Assembly (NCBI RefSeq): GCF_000772705.2
Contig: NZ_JSBW02000068.1
Span: 1 to 34,770, forward strand
Length of the DNA stretch: 34,770 nucleotides
Source: Xanthomonas vasicola
GTDB taxonomy: Bacteria; Pseudomonadota; Gammaproteobacteria; Xanthomonadales; Xanthomonadaceae
Direction of reading: 5' to 3'
Each line of letters starts with the position of its first letter. Position 1 is the first letter of the stretch. Positions 26,003-34,296 of the stretch are shown here, piece by piece. Below the pieces are notes generated by a model. It made no database searches, had not been told where the DNA came from, and was given only the letters and a program-made list of their open reading frames with translations. The position numbers and the translations under genes were made by a program.

Positions 26003-27688
26003 ATGAAAATCAAACGCTTCGTTGCCCCGGACATGCGCACCGCTTTCCGCATGGTGCGTGAAGAACACGGCCCGGACGCAGTGATCCTGTCCAACCGCCG
26101 TACCGCTGAAGGCATCGAGATCGTCGCTGCCAGCAACTACGACGAAGAACTCGTGCAGCGCGCCCTGGAAACCGCGCGCTCCGAGACGCCGGCCGCCGCA
26201 CATCAAGAGCCAGCCCCGATCCAGCAGGCGCCTGCCGCGCAAGCCCCGGCCAAGCCCGCCGCACCGGTGCATGCGCCGCTCAAGCCGGCTGCCGATGCCA
26301 ACGTGAGCCAGCGCAAGGGCATTGCCAGCGCCGCTGAAGACATGATCGCCGCGATGGCGCTGCGTCAGCCGGTCAACGTGCCGCGCCAGACGCCGGCCGC
26401 CGCCCCGGTGCGCACCGCTTCCATCCCCTCGCCGGCCGCCCAGGCACTGGCCCACGCGGTTGCCGTCACCACCGCACCGCGCCAGGAACATGCGCTGTCG
26501 GCCGTCCCGGAACAATTGTTCGCCGACTTTTTGACCACCGCTCCGGTGCAGCGCCCGGCCGTGCAGGCCGCCCCGGCGCAGGCTGCCAGCCCGGTCATGG
26601 CCGCTGCGCTTGCCGTGCATGCCGGTTATGGCCACAACGAAGACGAGCGCGACGACGAAGCCGACTTCGATCTGGATGACGCTCTGCCGCAGATCCTGCC
26701 GCCGGCCGCACTGCCGCCGATCGTGACAGCCCCGGTCGCCCTGGCCGCGGTGCCGGTTGCCGCCGCCCCGGCACCGCAGAACGATGAAGAACTCAAGCAG
26801 CTGCGCGGCGAACTGGCGCTGATGCGTCAGATGATCGAGCGCGAAATGAACCGCCTCACCGACGAGCGCCTGCGCGGCTCACCGGTGCGTGCCCAAGCTC
26901 TGGAGCTGATGGACGACTACGGTTTCGACGCCGGTCTGATCCGCGACGTGGCCCTGCAGATCCCGGCCGATACCGAATTGCACCGTGGCCGCGGCCTGAT
27001 GCTGGGCTTGCTGTCCAAGCGTCTGCCGGTAGCCCCGGTCGACCCGCTGGAACGTGGCGGCGTGATCGCCCTGGTCGGTCCGACCGGCGCCGGCAAGACC
27101 ACCACCATTGCCAAGCTGGCCCAGCGCTTCGCTGCCCAGCACGCCCCGCGCGACGTGGCACTGGTCACCACCGACACCCAGCGTGTCGGCGGCCGCGAGC
27201 AGCTGCACAGCTACGGCCGTCAGCTCGGCATCGCGGTGCACGAAGCCGACAGCGCCGAAAGCCTGCTGGAACTGCTCGAGCGCCTGCGCGACTACAAGCT
27301 GGTGCTGATCGACACCGCCGGCATGGGCCAGCGCGACCGCGCCCTGGCTGCCCAGCTGAACTGGCTACGCGCCGCCCAGCAGGTCACCTCGCTGCTGGTG
27401 CTGCCTGCCAACGCCCATTTTTCCGACCTCGACGAGGTCGTACGCCGCTTCGCCCACGCCAAACCTCAAGGCGTGGTGCTGACCAAACTCGACGAGACCG
27501 GCCGCTTCGGCAGCGCCTTGTCGGTGGTGGTCGACCACCAAATGCCCATCACCTGGGTGACTGACGGACAGCGGGTCCCTGACGACCTGCACCGCGCCAA
27601 TGCCGCCAGTCTCGTTCTTCGTCTTGAAGATTTGCGGCGCGCTGCCGATAAGCCCTGTACTCCGGAGCACAACCATGCAGTCGCGTGA
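26003..27688 (+). CDS. flhF: Polar flagellar placement GTPase FlhF
   Basis: FlhF is an SRP-family GTPase that marks the cell pole for flagellum assembly. The 561-residue product has the N-terminal MKIKRFVAPDMRTAFRMV region, a long Ala/Pro-rich linker (about residues 65-260) and the NG domain. The GTP-binding loop GPTGAGKT lies at 359-366, with TTDTQRVGGREQL, VLIDTAGMGQRD and LTKLDETGRFG after it. The frame is open to 25898, but the ATG at 26003 has a good GGAGG 8 bases upstream and matches the family's start. flhG begins before its stop, so FlhF and its regulator are co-translated. Confidence 0.96.
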   Translation: MKIKRFVAPDMRTAFRMVREEHGPDAVILSNRRTAEGIEIVAASNYDEELVQRALETARSETPAAAHQEPAPIQQAPAAQAPAKPAAPVHAPLKPAADANVSQRKGIASAAEDMIAAMALRQPVNVPRQTPAAAPVRTASIPSPAAQALAHAVAVTTAPRQEHALSAVPEQLFADFLTTAPVQRPAVQAAPAQAASPVMAAALAVHAGYGHNEDERDDEADFDLDDALPQILPPAALPPIVTAPVALAAVPVAAAPAPQNDEELKQLRGELALMRQMIEREMNRLTDERLRGSPVRAQALELMDDYGFDAGLIRDVALQIPADTELHRGRGLMLGLLSKRLPVAPVDPLERGGVIALVGPTGAGKTTTIAKLAQRFAAQHAPRDVALVTTDTQRVGGREQLHSYGRQLGIAVHEADSAESLLELLERLRDYKLVLIDTAGMGQRDRALAAQLNWLRAAQQVTSLLVLPANAHFSDLDEVVRRFAHAKPQGVVLTKLDETGRFGSALSVVVDHQMPITWVTDGQRVPDDLHRANAASLVLRLEDLRRAADKPCTPEHNHAVA

Positions 27689-28559
27689 ATACGCCAAGCT
27701 GACCAACGCCTTCCCCCTGTCGGCGACCCGTCCCGAGCCTTTGGGCCCGGTGCGCACCATTGCCGTGACCGGTGGCAAGGGTGGCGTGGGTAAAACCAAC
27801 ATCTCCGCCAACCTGGCCGTGGCGCTTGCCGACATGGGCAAACGCACGCTGCTGCTGGACGCCGACCTCGGCCTGGCCAACCTGGATGTGGTCTTGGGAC
27901 TCTCGCCCAAGTACACCCTGGCCGACCTGATTGCCGGGCGTTGCACACTTGATGAAGTGATCATCGAAGGCCCCGGCGGCGTGCTGGTGGTACCGGCTGC
28001 GTCCGGTCGCCGCCACATGGCCGAACTGGCCCCGGCCCAGCACATCGGCCTGGTCAATGTGTTCTCCGAACTGGAACGCGACCTGGACGTGATGGTCATC
28101 GACACCGCCGCCGGCATCACCGACAGCGTGCTGACCTTCTGTCAGGCCGCCCAGGACACCGTGGTGGTGGTCTGCGACGAACCGGCATCGATCACCGATG
28201 CCTACGCGCTGATCAAGGTGCTCTCCCGCGAACGCGGCGTGGACCGTCTGCAGATCATCGCCAACATGGTGCGCGACCCCAACGAAGGTCGCCTGCTGTA
28301 CGACAAGCTCTCGCGCGTGTGCGAAAAGTTCCTCGGCGATGTGTCGCTGAACTACCTCGGCCACGTGCCGCAGGACGACTGGTTGCGCCTGTCGGTGCAA
28401 CGTCAGCAACCCGTCATCAAAGCCTACCCCGCCAGTCCGTCGGCGCAGGCCATCGCAGAAATCGCACGCCGTACCTCGCGCTGGCAGGCTCCCACCGTGC
28501 CGGGCGGCAACGTCGAGTTCTTTGTCGAACGCATCATTCAACGGGGAGTCGCCGCATGA
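27675..28559 (+). CDS. flhG: Flagellar number regulator FlhG (FleN), MinD-like ATPase
   Basis: FlhG/FleN limits flagella to one by restraining FlhF and, in pseudomonads and xanthomonads, the activator FleQ. The 294-residue product is a MinD/ParA ATPase with a deviant Walker A motif GGKGGVGKT at 33-41, the switch regions LLLDADLGLANLDVVLGL and VIDTAAGI, and a C-terminal amphipathic tail that binds membrane in relatives. The short N-terminal QSREYAKLTNAF segment before the ATPase matches the region that stimulates FlhF GTPase in the family. The start is ATG 27675 after TCCGGAG, overlapping the flhF end by 14 bases. Its stop overlaps fliA. Confidence 0.96.
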   Translation: MQSREYAKLTNAFPLSATRPEPLGPVRTIAVTGGKGGVGKTNISANLAVALADMGKRTLLLDADLGLANLDVVLGLSPKYTLADLIAGRCTLDEVIIEGPGGVLVVPAASGRRHMAELAPAQHIGLVNVFSELERDLDVMVIDTAAGITDSVLTFCQAAQDTVVVVCDEPASITDAYALIKVLSRERGVDRLQIIANMVRDPNEGRLLYDKLSRVCEKFLGDVSLNYLGHVPQDDWLRLSVQRQQPVIKAYPASPSAQAIAEIARRTSRWQAPTVPGGNVEFFVERIIQRGVAA

Positions 28560-29323
28560 GCACCGCTACCGCCACCACGGCCAGCGCGCAGTATCGCGCC
28601 GTGCAGCGCAACAACGCCAACGACGTGGTGACCCAGCACGCCGACCTGGTTCGCCGCATCGCCCACCATCTGGCGGCACGTCTGCCGGCCAGCGTGGAAG
28701 TGGACGACCTGATCCAGGCCGGCATGATCGGCCTGATCGAAGCCTCGCGCAGTTACGACTCCGAACAGGGCGCTTCGTTCGAAACCTACGCCTCGATCCG
28801 TATCCGCGGCTCGATGATCGACGAAATTCGTCGTGGCGACTGGGTGCCGCGCTCGGTGCATCGCCGCGCCCGCGATGCGGCTGCTGCCGTGCGCAAGATC
28901 GAACAGAACACCGGCCGCGCCGCCGCCGCCACCGAAGTGGCCGCCGCGATGGAAATGCCGCTGCCCGATTATCTGCGTCTGATGGAAGATGCCGCACGTG
29001 GCCAGGTGCTGAGCCTGGAATCGCGCATCGAAGATCACGGCGAGCTGGACACCACCGCCAAGGGTGGCCCCAACCCGCAGCAGATGATGGAGCGTGGCGA
29101 ATTCGGCCGCGAACTGGGCAAGGCCATCGGCCAATTGCCCGAGCGCGAGCAGCTGGTGCTGTCGCTGTACTACGAACAAGAATTGAATCTGAAAGAAATC
29201 GGCGCCGTGCTCGGTGTCAGCGAATCGCGCGTCTGCCAGATCCACGGCCAGGCAGTGGTGCGTTTGCGGGGCCGCCTCAAAGTCTTCGAGCTGGCCGACG
29301 CCGGTGTCGAAATTGACGAATAA
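28556..29323 (+). CDS. fliA: RNA polymerase sigma-28 factor FliA
   Basis: FliA directs transcription of late flagellar genes such as flagellin once the hook is built and FlgM is exported. The 255-residue product has region 2 (HADLVRRIAHHLAARLPASV, VDDLIQAGMIGLIEASRSYD, ASFETYASIRIRGSMIDEIR), region 3 (SVHRRARDAAAAVRKIEQN) and the region 4 helix-turn-helix (LPEREQLVLSLYYEQELNLK, IGAVLGVSESRVCQIHGQAV). The frame is open upstream inside flhG, but the ATG at 28556 overlapping the flhG stop gives the normal length. It is followed after 34 AT-rich bases by cheY. Confidence 0.97.
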   Translation: MSTATATTASAQYRAVQRNNANDVVTQHADLVRRIAHHLAARLPASVEVDDLIQAGMIGLIEASRSYDSEQGASFETYASIRIRGSMIDEIRRGDWVPRSVHRRARDAAAAVRKIEQNTGRAAAATEVAAAMEMPLPDYLRLMEDAARGQVLSLESRIEDHGELDTTAKGGPNPQQMMERGEFGRELGKAIGQLPEREQLVLSLYYEQELNLKEIGAVLGVSESRVCQIHGQAVVRLRGRLKVFELADAGVEIDE

Positions 29324-29357
29324 TTTTTTCGCGTATTTTTCGTGTTAGGAGCTTGAT

Positions 29358-29750
29358 GTGAACAAGAACATGCGGATCCTGATCGTGGACGACTTCTCGA
29401 CGATGCGACGTATCGTCAAGAATCTGTTGGGCGATCTCGGCTTCACCAATACCGCAGAGGCCGAAGACGGCAACAGCGCCCTGGCGGCATTGCGTGCTGG
29501 CCCGTTCGATTTCGTGGTCACCGACTGGAACATGCCCGGCATGACCGGCATCGACCTGCTGCGCAACATCCGCGCCGATGCCAAGCTCAAGCACCTGCCG
29601 GTGATGATGGTGACTGCCGAAGCCAAGCGCGAGCAGATCATCGAGGCCGCGCAGTGCGGCGTGAATGGCTACATCATCAAGCCGTTCACTGCGCAGACGC
29701 TGGAAGAAAAGCTGGGCAAGGTGTTCGAACGTCTGGCGGCCACCGCCTGA
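29358..29750 (+). CDS. cheY: Chemotaxis response regulator CheY
   Basis: CheY is phosphorylated by CheA, binds FliM and changes motor rotation. The 130-residue single receiver domain carries the acidic pair D11/D12, phosphoacceptor D56 (VVTDWNMPG), switch Thr86 (MMVTAEAK) and Lys108 (IIKPF), so all key residues are present. The start is GTG 29358 with AGGAG about 8 bases upstream. It shares one base with cheZ, which suggests that kinase target and phosphatase are made together. Sequence and position next to fliA mark it as the motor CheY rather than another receiver. Confidence 0.96.
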   Translation: MNKNMRILIVDDFSTMRRIVKNLLGDLGFTNTAEAEDGNSALAALRAGPFDFVVTDWNMPGMTGIDLLRNIRADAKLKHLPVMMVTAEAKREQIIEAAQCGVNGYIIKPFTAQTLEEKLGKVFERLAATA

Positions 29751-30376
29751 TGAACGCCACCGTGGAAACCAATGCCGAACGCGCCGCGTTGATCGACCGC
29801 CTGCAAGGCGCGCTCGACGCACTGGAAAGCGGTGACGAAGCAGCGTGGAAGCGCGAGGTCGATCACCTCGCCGCTCTGCGTACGCGTCCGATGATGCAGG
29901 GCCTGAGCCGGCTCGCACGCGAACTCGGCCAGGCACTGGGCGAACTGCCCACCGTGCCTGAAGAAGCCGGCGAGCTGGACGATGCCTGTTCGCGCCTGGA
30001 CCACGTGGTGGAAATGACCGAAAAGGCCAGCCATCGCACGCTGGATCTGGTCGAAGAATGCCGCGAACTGGCCAACCAGTTGCGCGACGGCGGTCTGAAC
30101 CAGGACCAAGGCGCGTTGTTGGAAAAGATGCGCCATAACCTGACCGAACTCTCGCTGGCGCAGAGCTACCAGGATCTGAGCGGGCAGATCATCCGTCGCG
30201 TGGCCGGCATCGTGCGGCGCGTGCATGAGGGCTTCGGTGCGCTCGGCCTGCCGCCGAAGAGCACCGAGCCGAAGAAAGACGACGGCGGTCTTGCCGGTCC
30301 TGCAGTCAAGGGCCTGGACCGTCATGCGGTGTCGCAAGACGACGCCGACGACCTGCTGTCCGGATTGGGGCTGTAA
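29750..30376 (+). CDS. cheZ: CheY-P phosphatase CheZ
   Basis: CheZ removes phosphate from CheY to end the switch signal. The 208-residue product is mostly long helices, with the active-site region SLAQSYQDLSGQIIRRVAGI, whose Gln in the YQDLSGQ motif acts in catalysis in the family. A C-terminal peptide ends DDADDLLSGLGL and is the expected CheY-binding tail, separated by a flexible Lys/Pro/Gly linker. The ATG at 29750 overlaps the cheY stop by one base; the longer open frame upstream is cheY shadow. Confidence 0.94.
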   Translation: MNATVETNAERAALIDRLQGALDALESGDEAAWKREVDHLAALRTRPMMQGLSRLARELGQALGELPTVPEEAGELDDACSRLDHVVEMTEKASHRTLDLVEECRELANQLRDGGLNQDQGALLEKMRHNLTELSLAQSYQDLSGQIIRRVAGIVRRVHEGFGALGLPPKSTEPKKDDGGLAGPAVKGLDRHAVSQDDADDLLSGLGL

Positions 30377-30378
30377 CC

Positions 30379-32037
30379 ATGAGTGCTGTTCCAGACGATA
30401 TTGCTGCCGATTTCATCGTCGAGGCCCAGGAAATCCTGGATCGCCTCGGCGAACAGCTGGTGTCGCTGGAACAGGCGCCAGAAGAAGCCGACCAGCTCAA
30501 CGCGGTGTTCCGCGGCTTCCACACGCTCAAGGGCGGCGCCGGCTTTCTGGCGATCAAGCCCATGGTGGAGCTGTGCCACGCCGCTGAAGAAACCCTCGGC
30601 ATGGCGCGCTCCGGCCAGGCGGTGCTGCAGGCGCATCACTTCGATGCCGCGCAGCAGTCGCTGGATTATCTGCAGGCCATGCTGGATGCCATGGGCTCCG
30701 GCGAGACCGTGCCGCACGCGCCGGCCAGTTTGATTGCACAGTTCGATGCCAAAAGTGGCCCGCCAGCGGTCAAGGCCGCACCGCAGGCAACGGCTGCCAA
30801 GCCGGTGGCTGCCGCCCATGGCGAAGACGCGCATGCGCCCGCCCCCAAGGCGGCCGGCAAGGCCGCGGCCAAGAGCGGCGCTGAAGCCGAACAGACCGTG
30901 CGCGTGGACACCAAGCGCCTGGACGCAATCGTCAACTTGATCGGCGAACTGGTGCTTTCGCGCAACCGTTTGAAGACCTTGCGTACCCGCCTGCGCGACG
31001 AAGAACTCGACCGCGCGGTCAGCACGCTGGACATCGCCACCGCACGCTTGCAGACCGCGGTCATGCGCACCCGCATGCAACCGGTGAGCAAAGTGTTCGC
31101 CCGCTTCCCCAAGGTCGCCCGCGATGTGGCGCGCACCTTGTCCAAGGAAGTGGAACTGGAACTGATCGGCGCCGAAACAGAACTGGACCGCAACCTGGTC
31201 GAAGCGCTGGCCGACCCGTTGGTGCACTTGGTGCGCAACGCCATCGACCACGGCATCGAATCGCCGGCCCTGCGCGAAGCCACCGGCAAACCGCGTAGCG
31301 GCCATGTGCGCCTGTCGGCGCAGCAGGAAGGCGATTACGTCAGCATCGAAATTCAGGACGACGGCGCTGGCATCGACCCGGAACGCCTGCGCGAAATCGC
31401 ACGCAACAAGGGCTTGATCGACGCCGAAGCCGCCGCCCGCCTGAGCACCGACGAGTGCTTGCACCTCATTTTCATGCCGGGCTTTTCGACCAAGGTGGAA
31501 GTCACCGACATCTCCGGCCGCGGCGTCGGCATGGACGTGGTGCAGTCGCGCATCCGCGAACTCAGCGGGCAGATCCAGATCCAGTCCGAACTGGGCCGCG
31601 GCAGCCGCTTCATGATCCGCGTGCCGCTGACCCTGGCGATCTTGCCGACCCTGCTGGTGCAGGCCGGCGAAGCGGTTTACGCACTGCCGCTGGCCCGCGT
31701 GGTCGAAGTGCTGCACGCACCGCAGACCTCGCTGGGCTGGTTCGACGGCCGCGCGGTGCTCGACCGCCGCTCGCATACCTTGCCGCTGATCGACCTGCGC
31801 CGCTGGCTGGGCGTACCGGCCGAACAACCGCCGCTACTGACCGTGGTGCTGCTGCAGGCCGGCGAAACCCGCTTCGGCCTGGTGGTGGACCAAGTCCGCG
31901 GCCGCGAGGAAGTGGTGATCAAACCACTGCCACGCGCCCTGCGCGGCCTACCCGGCTACGCCGGCGCCACCCTGATCGGCGACGGCCGCATGGCGCTGAT
32001 TCTGGATGTGGATGGATTGCGCTCCAGCGATCATTGA
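30379..32037 (+). CDS. cheA: Chemotaxis histidine kinase CheA (short form without P2)
   Basis: CheA reads chemoreceptor state through CheW and phosphorylates CheY. The 552-residue product has an Hpt (P1) domain with phosphorylated His48 in FRGFHTLKGGAGF. An Ala/Pro/Lys linker follows at about 115-172. Then come the dimerisation domain (VDTKRLDAIVNLIGELVLSR), the ATPase (N box HLVRNAIDHGIES near 281, DDGAGID near 326, DISGRGVGMDVV near 380) and a CheW-like domain to the end. It is about 100 residues shorter than E. coli CheA because no P2 (CheY-docking) domain is visible between P1 and P3. It starts 2 bases after cheZ. The C-terminus looks complete, ending LILDVDGLRSSDH. Confidence 0.96.
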   Translation: MSAVPDDIAADFIVEAQEILDRLGEQLVSLEQAPEEADQLNAVFRGFHTLKGGAGFLAIKPMVELCHAAEETLGMARSGQAVLQAHHFDAAQQSLDYLQAMLDAMGSGETVPHAPASLIAQFDAKSGPPAVKAAPQATAAKPVAAAHGEDAHAPAPKAAGKAAAKSGAEAEQTVRVDTKRLDAIVNLIGELVLSRNRLKTLRTRLRDEELDRAVSTLDIATARLQTAVMRTRMQPVSKVFARFPKVARDVARTLSKEVELELIGAETELDRNLVEALADPLVHLVRNAIDHGIESPALREATGKPRSGHVRLSAQQEGDYVSIEIQDDGAGIDPERLREIARNKGLIDAEAAARLSTDECLHLIFMPGFSTKVEVTDISGRGVGMDVVQSRIRELSGQIQIQSELGRGSRFMIRVPLTLAILPTLLVQAGEAVYALPLARVVEVLHAPQTSLGWFDGRAVLDRRSHTLPLIDLRRWLGVPAEQPPLLTVVLLQAGETRFGLVVDQVRGREEVVIKPLPRALRGLPGYAGATLIGDGRMALILDVDGLRSSDH

Positions 32038-32041
32038 TTTT

Positions 32042-32065
32042 CGGGAATCGGGATTTGGGAATCGG
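32042..32065. repeat. GGGAATCGG-type short repeat downstream of cheA
   Basis: Degenerate units GGGAATCGG/GGGATTTGG form the inverted complement of the GATTCCC array found before flhB. It lies 5 bases after the cheA stop. Confidence 0.5.
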
Positions 32066-32070
32066 CAAGA

Positions 32071-32092
32071 CGATCCTGGCTGCCTGATCTAA
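32071..32092. repeat. 22-bp direct repeat, left copy
   Basis: A 22-base sequence starting CGATCCTGGC and ending TGATCTAA recurs without mismatch at 34622-34643, 2551 bases away and in the same orientation. The flanks of the two copies differ at once on both sides. The interval between holds the IS3 remnant and xopAG. This looks like the border of an inserted segment. Confidence 0.8.
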
Positions 32093-32126
32093 CGACAACG
32101 GCCGCGTACTGCGGCCGCTGTCGTTT
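32091..32126 (+). terminator. Terminator-like hairpin after cheA
   Basis: AACGACA (32091-32097) pairs with TGTCGTT (32119-32125), and CGGCCGC (32099-32105) pairs with GCGGCCG (32111-32117) across a 5-base loop with one mismatch between the two stems. Only a short T-run (32124-32126) follows, so efficiency is uncertain. It starts inside the left 22-bp repeat. Confidence 0.55.
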
Positions 32127-32184
32127 CACTACCAGCCTCGCTGCCGATCTGCGCCACTACGCGCGCAGGCATGGGCGCGATGGT

Positions 32185-32702
32185 TTGGCGACGACCGGGG
32201 ACAACGGTGCTTCGTTCGAGGCCACCGCGGTGATGGCGATGCTGCACTGGCTGGGCATCGAGCCCTCGTCCTCGCGCCCACGGGTGAGCGATGACAATGC
32301 GTTCGTCGAATCGTTGTTTCGCACGGCCAAGTATCTATCGTCCCGAGTTCCCGAACACAGGCTTTGCCGACCTGGAGGCGGTGCGCCAATGGGCGGCGGC
32401 CTTCGTGCAGTGGTACAACCACCACCATCGCCATAGCGGCACCGGGTACGTCAGCCCCGCGCAACGGCATGCCGTCCAGGACGTGGCCCTCTTCCAGGCA
32501 CGCAATGCGCTGTATCAGCACGCCGCCAGGCGCATCCATCGTGCTGGAGCGGGCCGACCCGAAACTGAAAGCGGACCGGCGCGATTGCCTTGAATCTGGA
32601 GGAAGAGCGCCGTGGCAGCTGCGACACAAACTCAAATAGCCGCGTGAGACAGCCACAACTAGCGGGACATGCACCGGTTCAACCGGCGACCTGTCACCTT
32701 TA
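32185..32702 (+). pseudogene. Decayed IS3-family transposase (C-terminal part)
   Basis: The translation keeps the end of an rve integrase core: DNGASFEATAVMAML with the second catalytic Asp, RPRVSDDNAFVESLFRTAKY with the final Glu, then RPEFPNTGFADLEAVRQW, WYNHHHRHSGTGYVSPAQRH and HPSCWSGPTRN. These pieces are in different frames. A tandem TATC duplication (32332-32339) shifts the frame after AKY, another shift follows near 32525, and a Trp codon in the NWKRTG-like motif has become TGA. The first Asp region and the whole N-terminal ORF are missing. It cannot make active transposase alone. Confidence 0.85.
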
Positions 32703-32742
32703 GAGTTCGAACGGCGCTACGCGCAACGAGGGTCTTGAGTGT

Positions 32743-34296
32743 CTACGGAACCCTGGGCGTATCACTCCTTAAGTTGCTCTTGGCCGCTCTAAGCGCTTCT
32801 CCGCCATAAAACTCCCGCGCGGAATTCTTGCATACGTCTTTGTAAAAAGCTTCAGCGTCCTCCACTGTGTAGCCAGCTCCGACAAAACACCCATGCGCAA
32901 TTTCTCTGAGTGTGTGACGCTCGCTACTGGCGTTGTCGTAAACGGCGTTCAGGCATCCAACTATGGCAACAACGTCTTGCTTAGAAAGTCTATCTTCGCC
33001 ACTTAATAGGCGCGCATGATTAATATACGCCGACACGTTGTATCCGGTAAACGAATCAGCCAAGCCGGAAGAATCCTCGAAACCGGAGCAATCATCACTC
33101 ACTTTAAAATGAGAAATTGGTATATACTTCATCTCTCTTAATTTTTTAGACCTAAGATCGTTCATCGAGTCTTCGTCTTTTTTATAAATCGATTTGTGTA
33201 TCGCCATGTTAAGCTCATGGAGAAGCGGCCCAGCGACGCTTGTATTACGCCGGGCAACTCCTTTTTCCATGTCATTGCGATTAAATGGCCTAGTTTCACC
33301 AAGACGCTTATTTTCACGGGAGGAAGCTAAGCCTTTTTCCTCGAGAAATGGCATCAGTACCTTGTGAGCATCACCCCAGGTTTTCGGGCTGCAGTACAAT
33401 GGCCTAAGAATCAGCAGTGCCTGGCCGGCCCGGAACTGGGCTTCCGAGGTAAGTGATTCGGAATTTTCCAGCAGTGGCTGCAATCCGACGATGCATGCTT
33501 TGGGTGTCAAAGCCCGGTCACTGGTGATTGCTTGGGCGTGATGTTTTTCGCCCTTCTCAATAAAAGGGTTGGAAATAGATCGTGATGCATAACCGTAGGA
33601 GCCGCTGTCGTGGTTTGGAACGCCTGAAAGCGAATATTTGTTTTTAACTTCAAAATCACCCTCCTTGGTTATATCGAAATCAACGGGAGTTTGAACGACT
33701 CCATACTTGGTGAGTAGGGCGGGCTTTATGCGTTCACCAAGAATGCATGATATATTCAGCGCAATAGAATCACGAGCTTCCTTGGTTTTGATTAATTCCT
33801 TCGTGTGAACCTTGGTAGCCGAGCGAAAATCCAACATCGTGACGAAAGAATTTTCTCCAACAAGCTTTGGCCATAATGAAGTGCGCGCCACCTCGGCGTT
33901 TTCAGGGCATCCATGCGCATGATATTCGGCATAATTAGCCTCTGCCTTTTTCTCCGCTTCCTGCAGGCGAGCGTCACTGGTAAATCCTTGCTTACCATCA
34001 TGCAGCGACGTTGTCGAAAGAAAGAATCGATTGGCGGTGTTGTCGTAGACATAAGCAGCACCGGCAGCTCCTGCAATATATTTCATGGCAGTCTTTGCAA
34101 TACCTGCCAATCCTCGCGGATTGTTCCTGCTGGATGATGTGCGATTTGCATTCTTTGGAAAAGATGCCAGTCCTGAGAAGATTTCATTTGAACCATTCGC
34201 TCCACCTATCGTTTGGGCCGAAGTGGTGGCACTTTTGCTGGACTGATTCACTAGCAGTGACACAACGGGTTCCACATTTTTTTTAGCCACACGCAT
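32743..34296 (-). CDS. xopAG: Type III secretion effector of the XopAG / AvrGf1 / HopG1 family
   Basis: The 517-residue product strongly resembles HopG1 of Pseudomonas syringae and AvrGf1/XopAG of citrus xanthomonads as I remember them: AYVYDNTANRFFLSTTSLHD, GFTSDARL, KNKYSLSGVPN, VVAIVGCLNAVYDNASSERH and LREIAHGCFVGAGYTVED. The first 60 residues are rich in Ser, Thr and Asn, typical of type III secretion signals. A GPLL tetrapeptide at 356-359 matches the GPxL motif linked to plant cyclophilin binding in XopAG. Known roles: suppression of plant defence, and host-range restriction by triggering cell death in some citrus. The ATG at 34296 follows GAGG; a GTG at 34305 is less likely. Base composition is clearly more AT-rich than the neighbours, a sign of transfer. 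The frame is intact. Confidence 0.9.
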   Translation of the reverse strand: MRVAKKNVEPVVSLLVNQSSKSATTSAQTIGGANGSNEIFSGLASFPKNANRTSSSRNNPRGLAGIAKTAMKYIAGAAGAAYVYDNTANRFFLSTTSLHDGKQGFTSDARLQEAEKKAEANYAEYHAHGCPENAEVARTSLWPKLVGENSFVTMLDFRSATKVHTKELIKTKEARDSIALNISCILGERIKPALLTKYGVVQTPVDFDITKEGDFEVKNKYSLSGVPNHDSGSYGYASRSISNPFIEKGEKHHAQAITSDRALTPKACIVGLQPLLENSESLTSEAQFRAGQALLILRPLYCSPKTWGDAHKVLMPFLEEKGLASSRENKRLGETRPFNRNDMEKGVARRNTSVAGPLLHELNMAIHKSIYKKDEDSMNDLRSKKLREMKYIPISHFKVSDDCSGFEDSSGLADSFTGYNVSAYINHARLLSGEDRLSKQDVVAIVGCLNAVYDNASSERHTLREIAHGCFVGAGYTVEDAEAFYKDVCKNSAREFYGGEALRAAKSNLRSDTPRVP

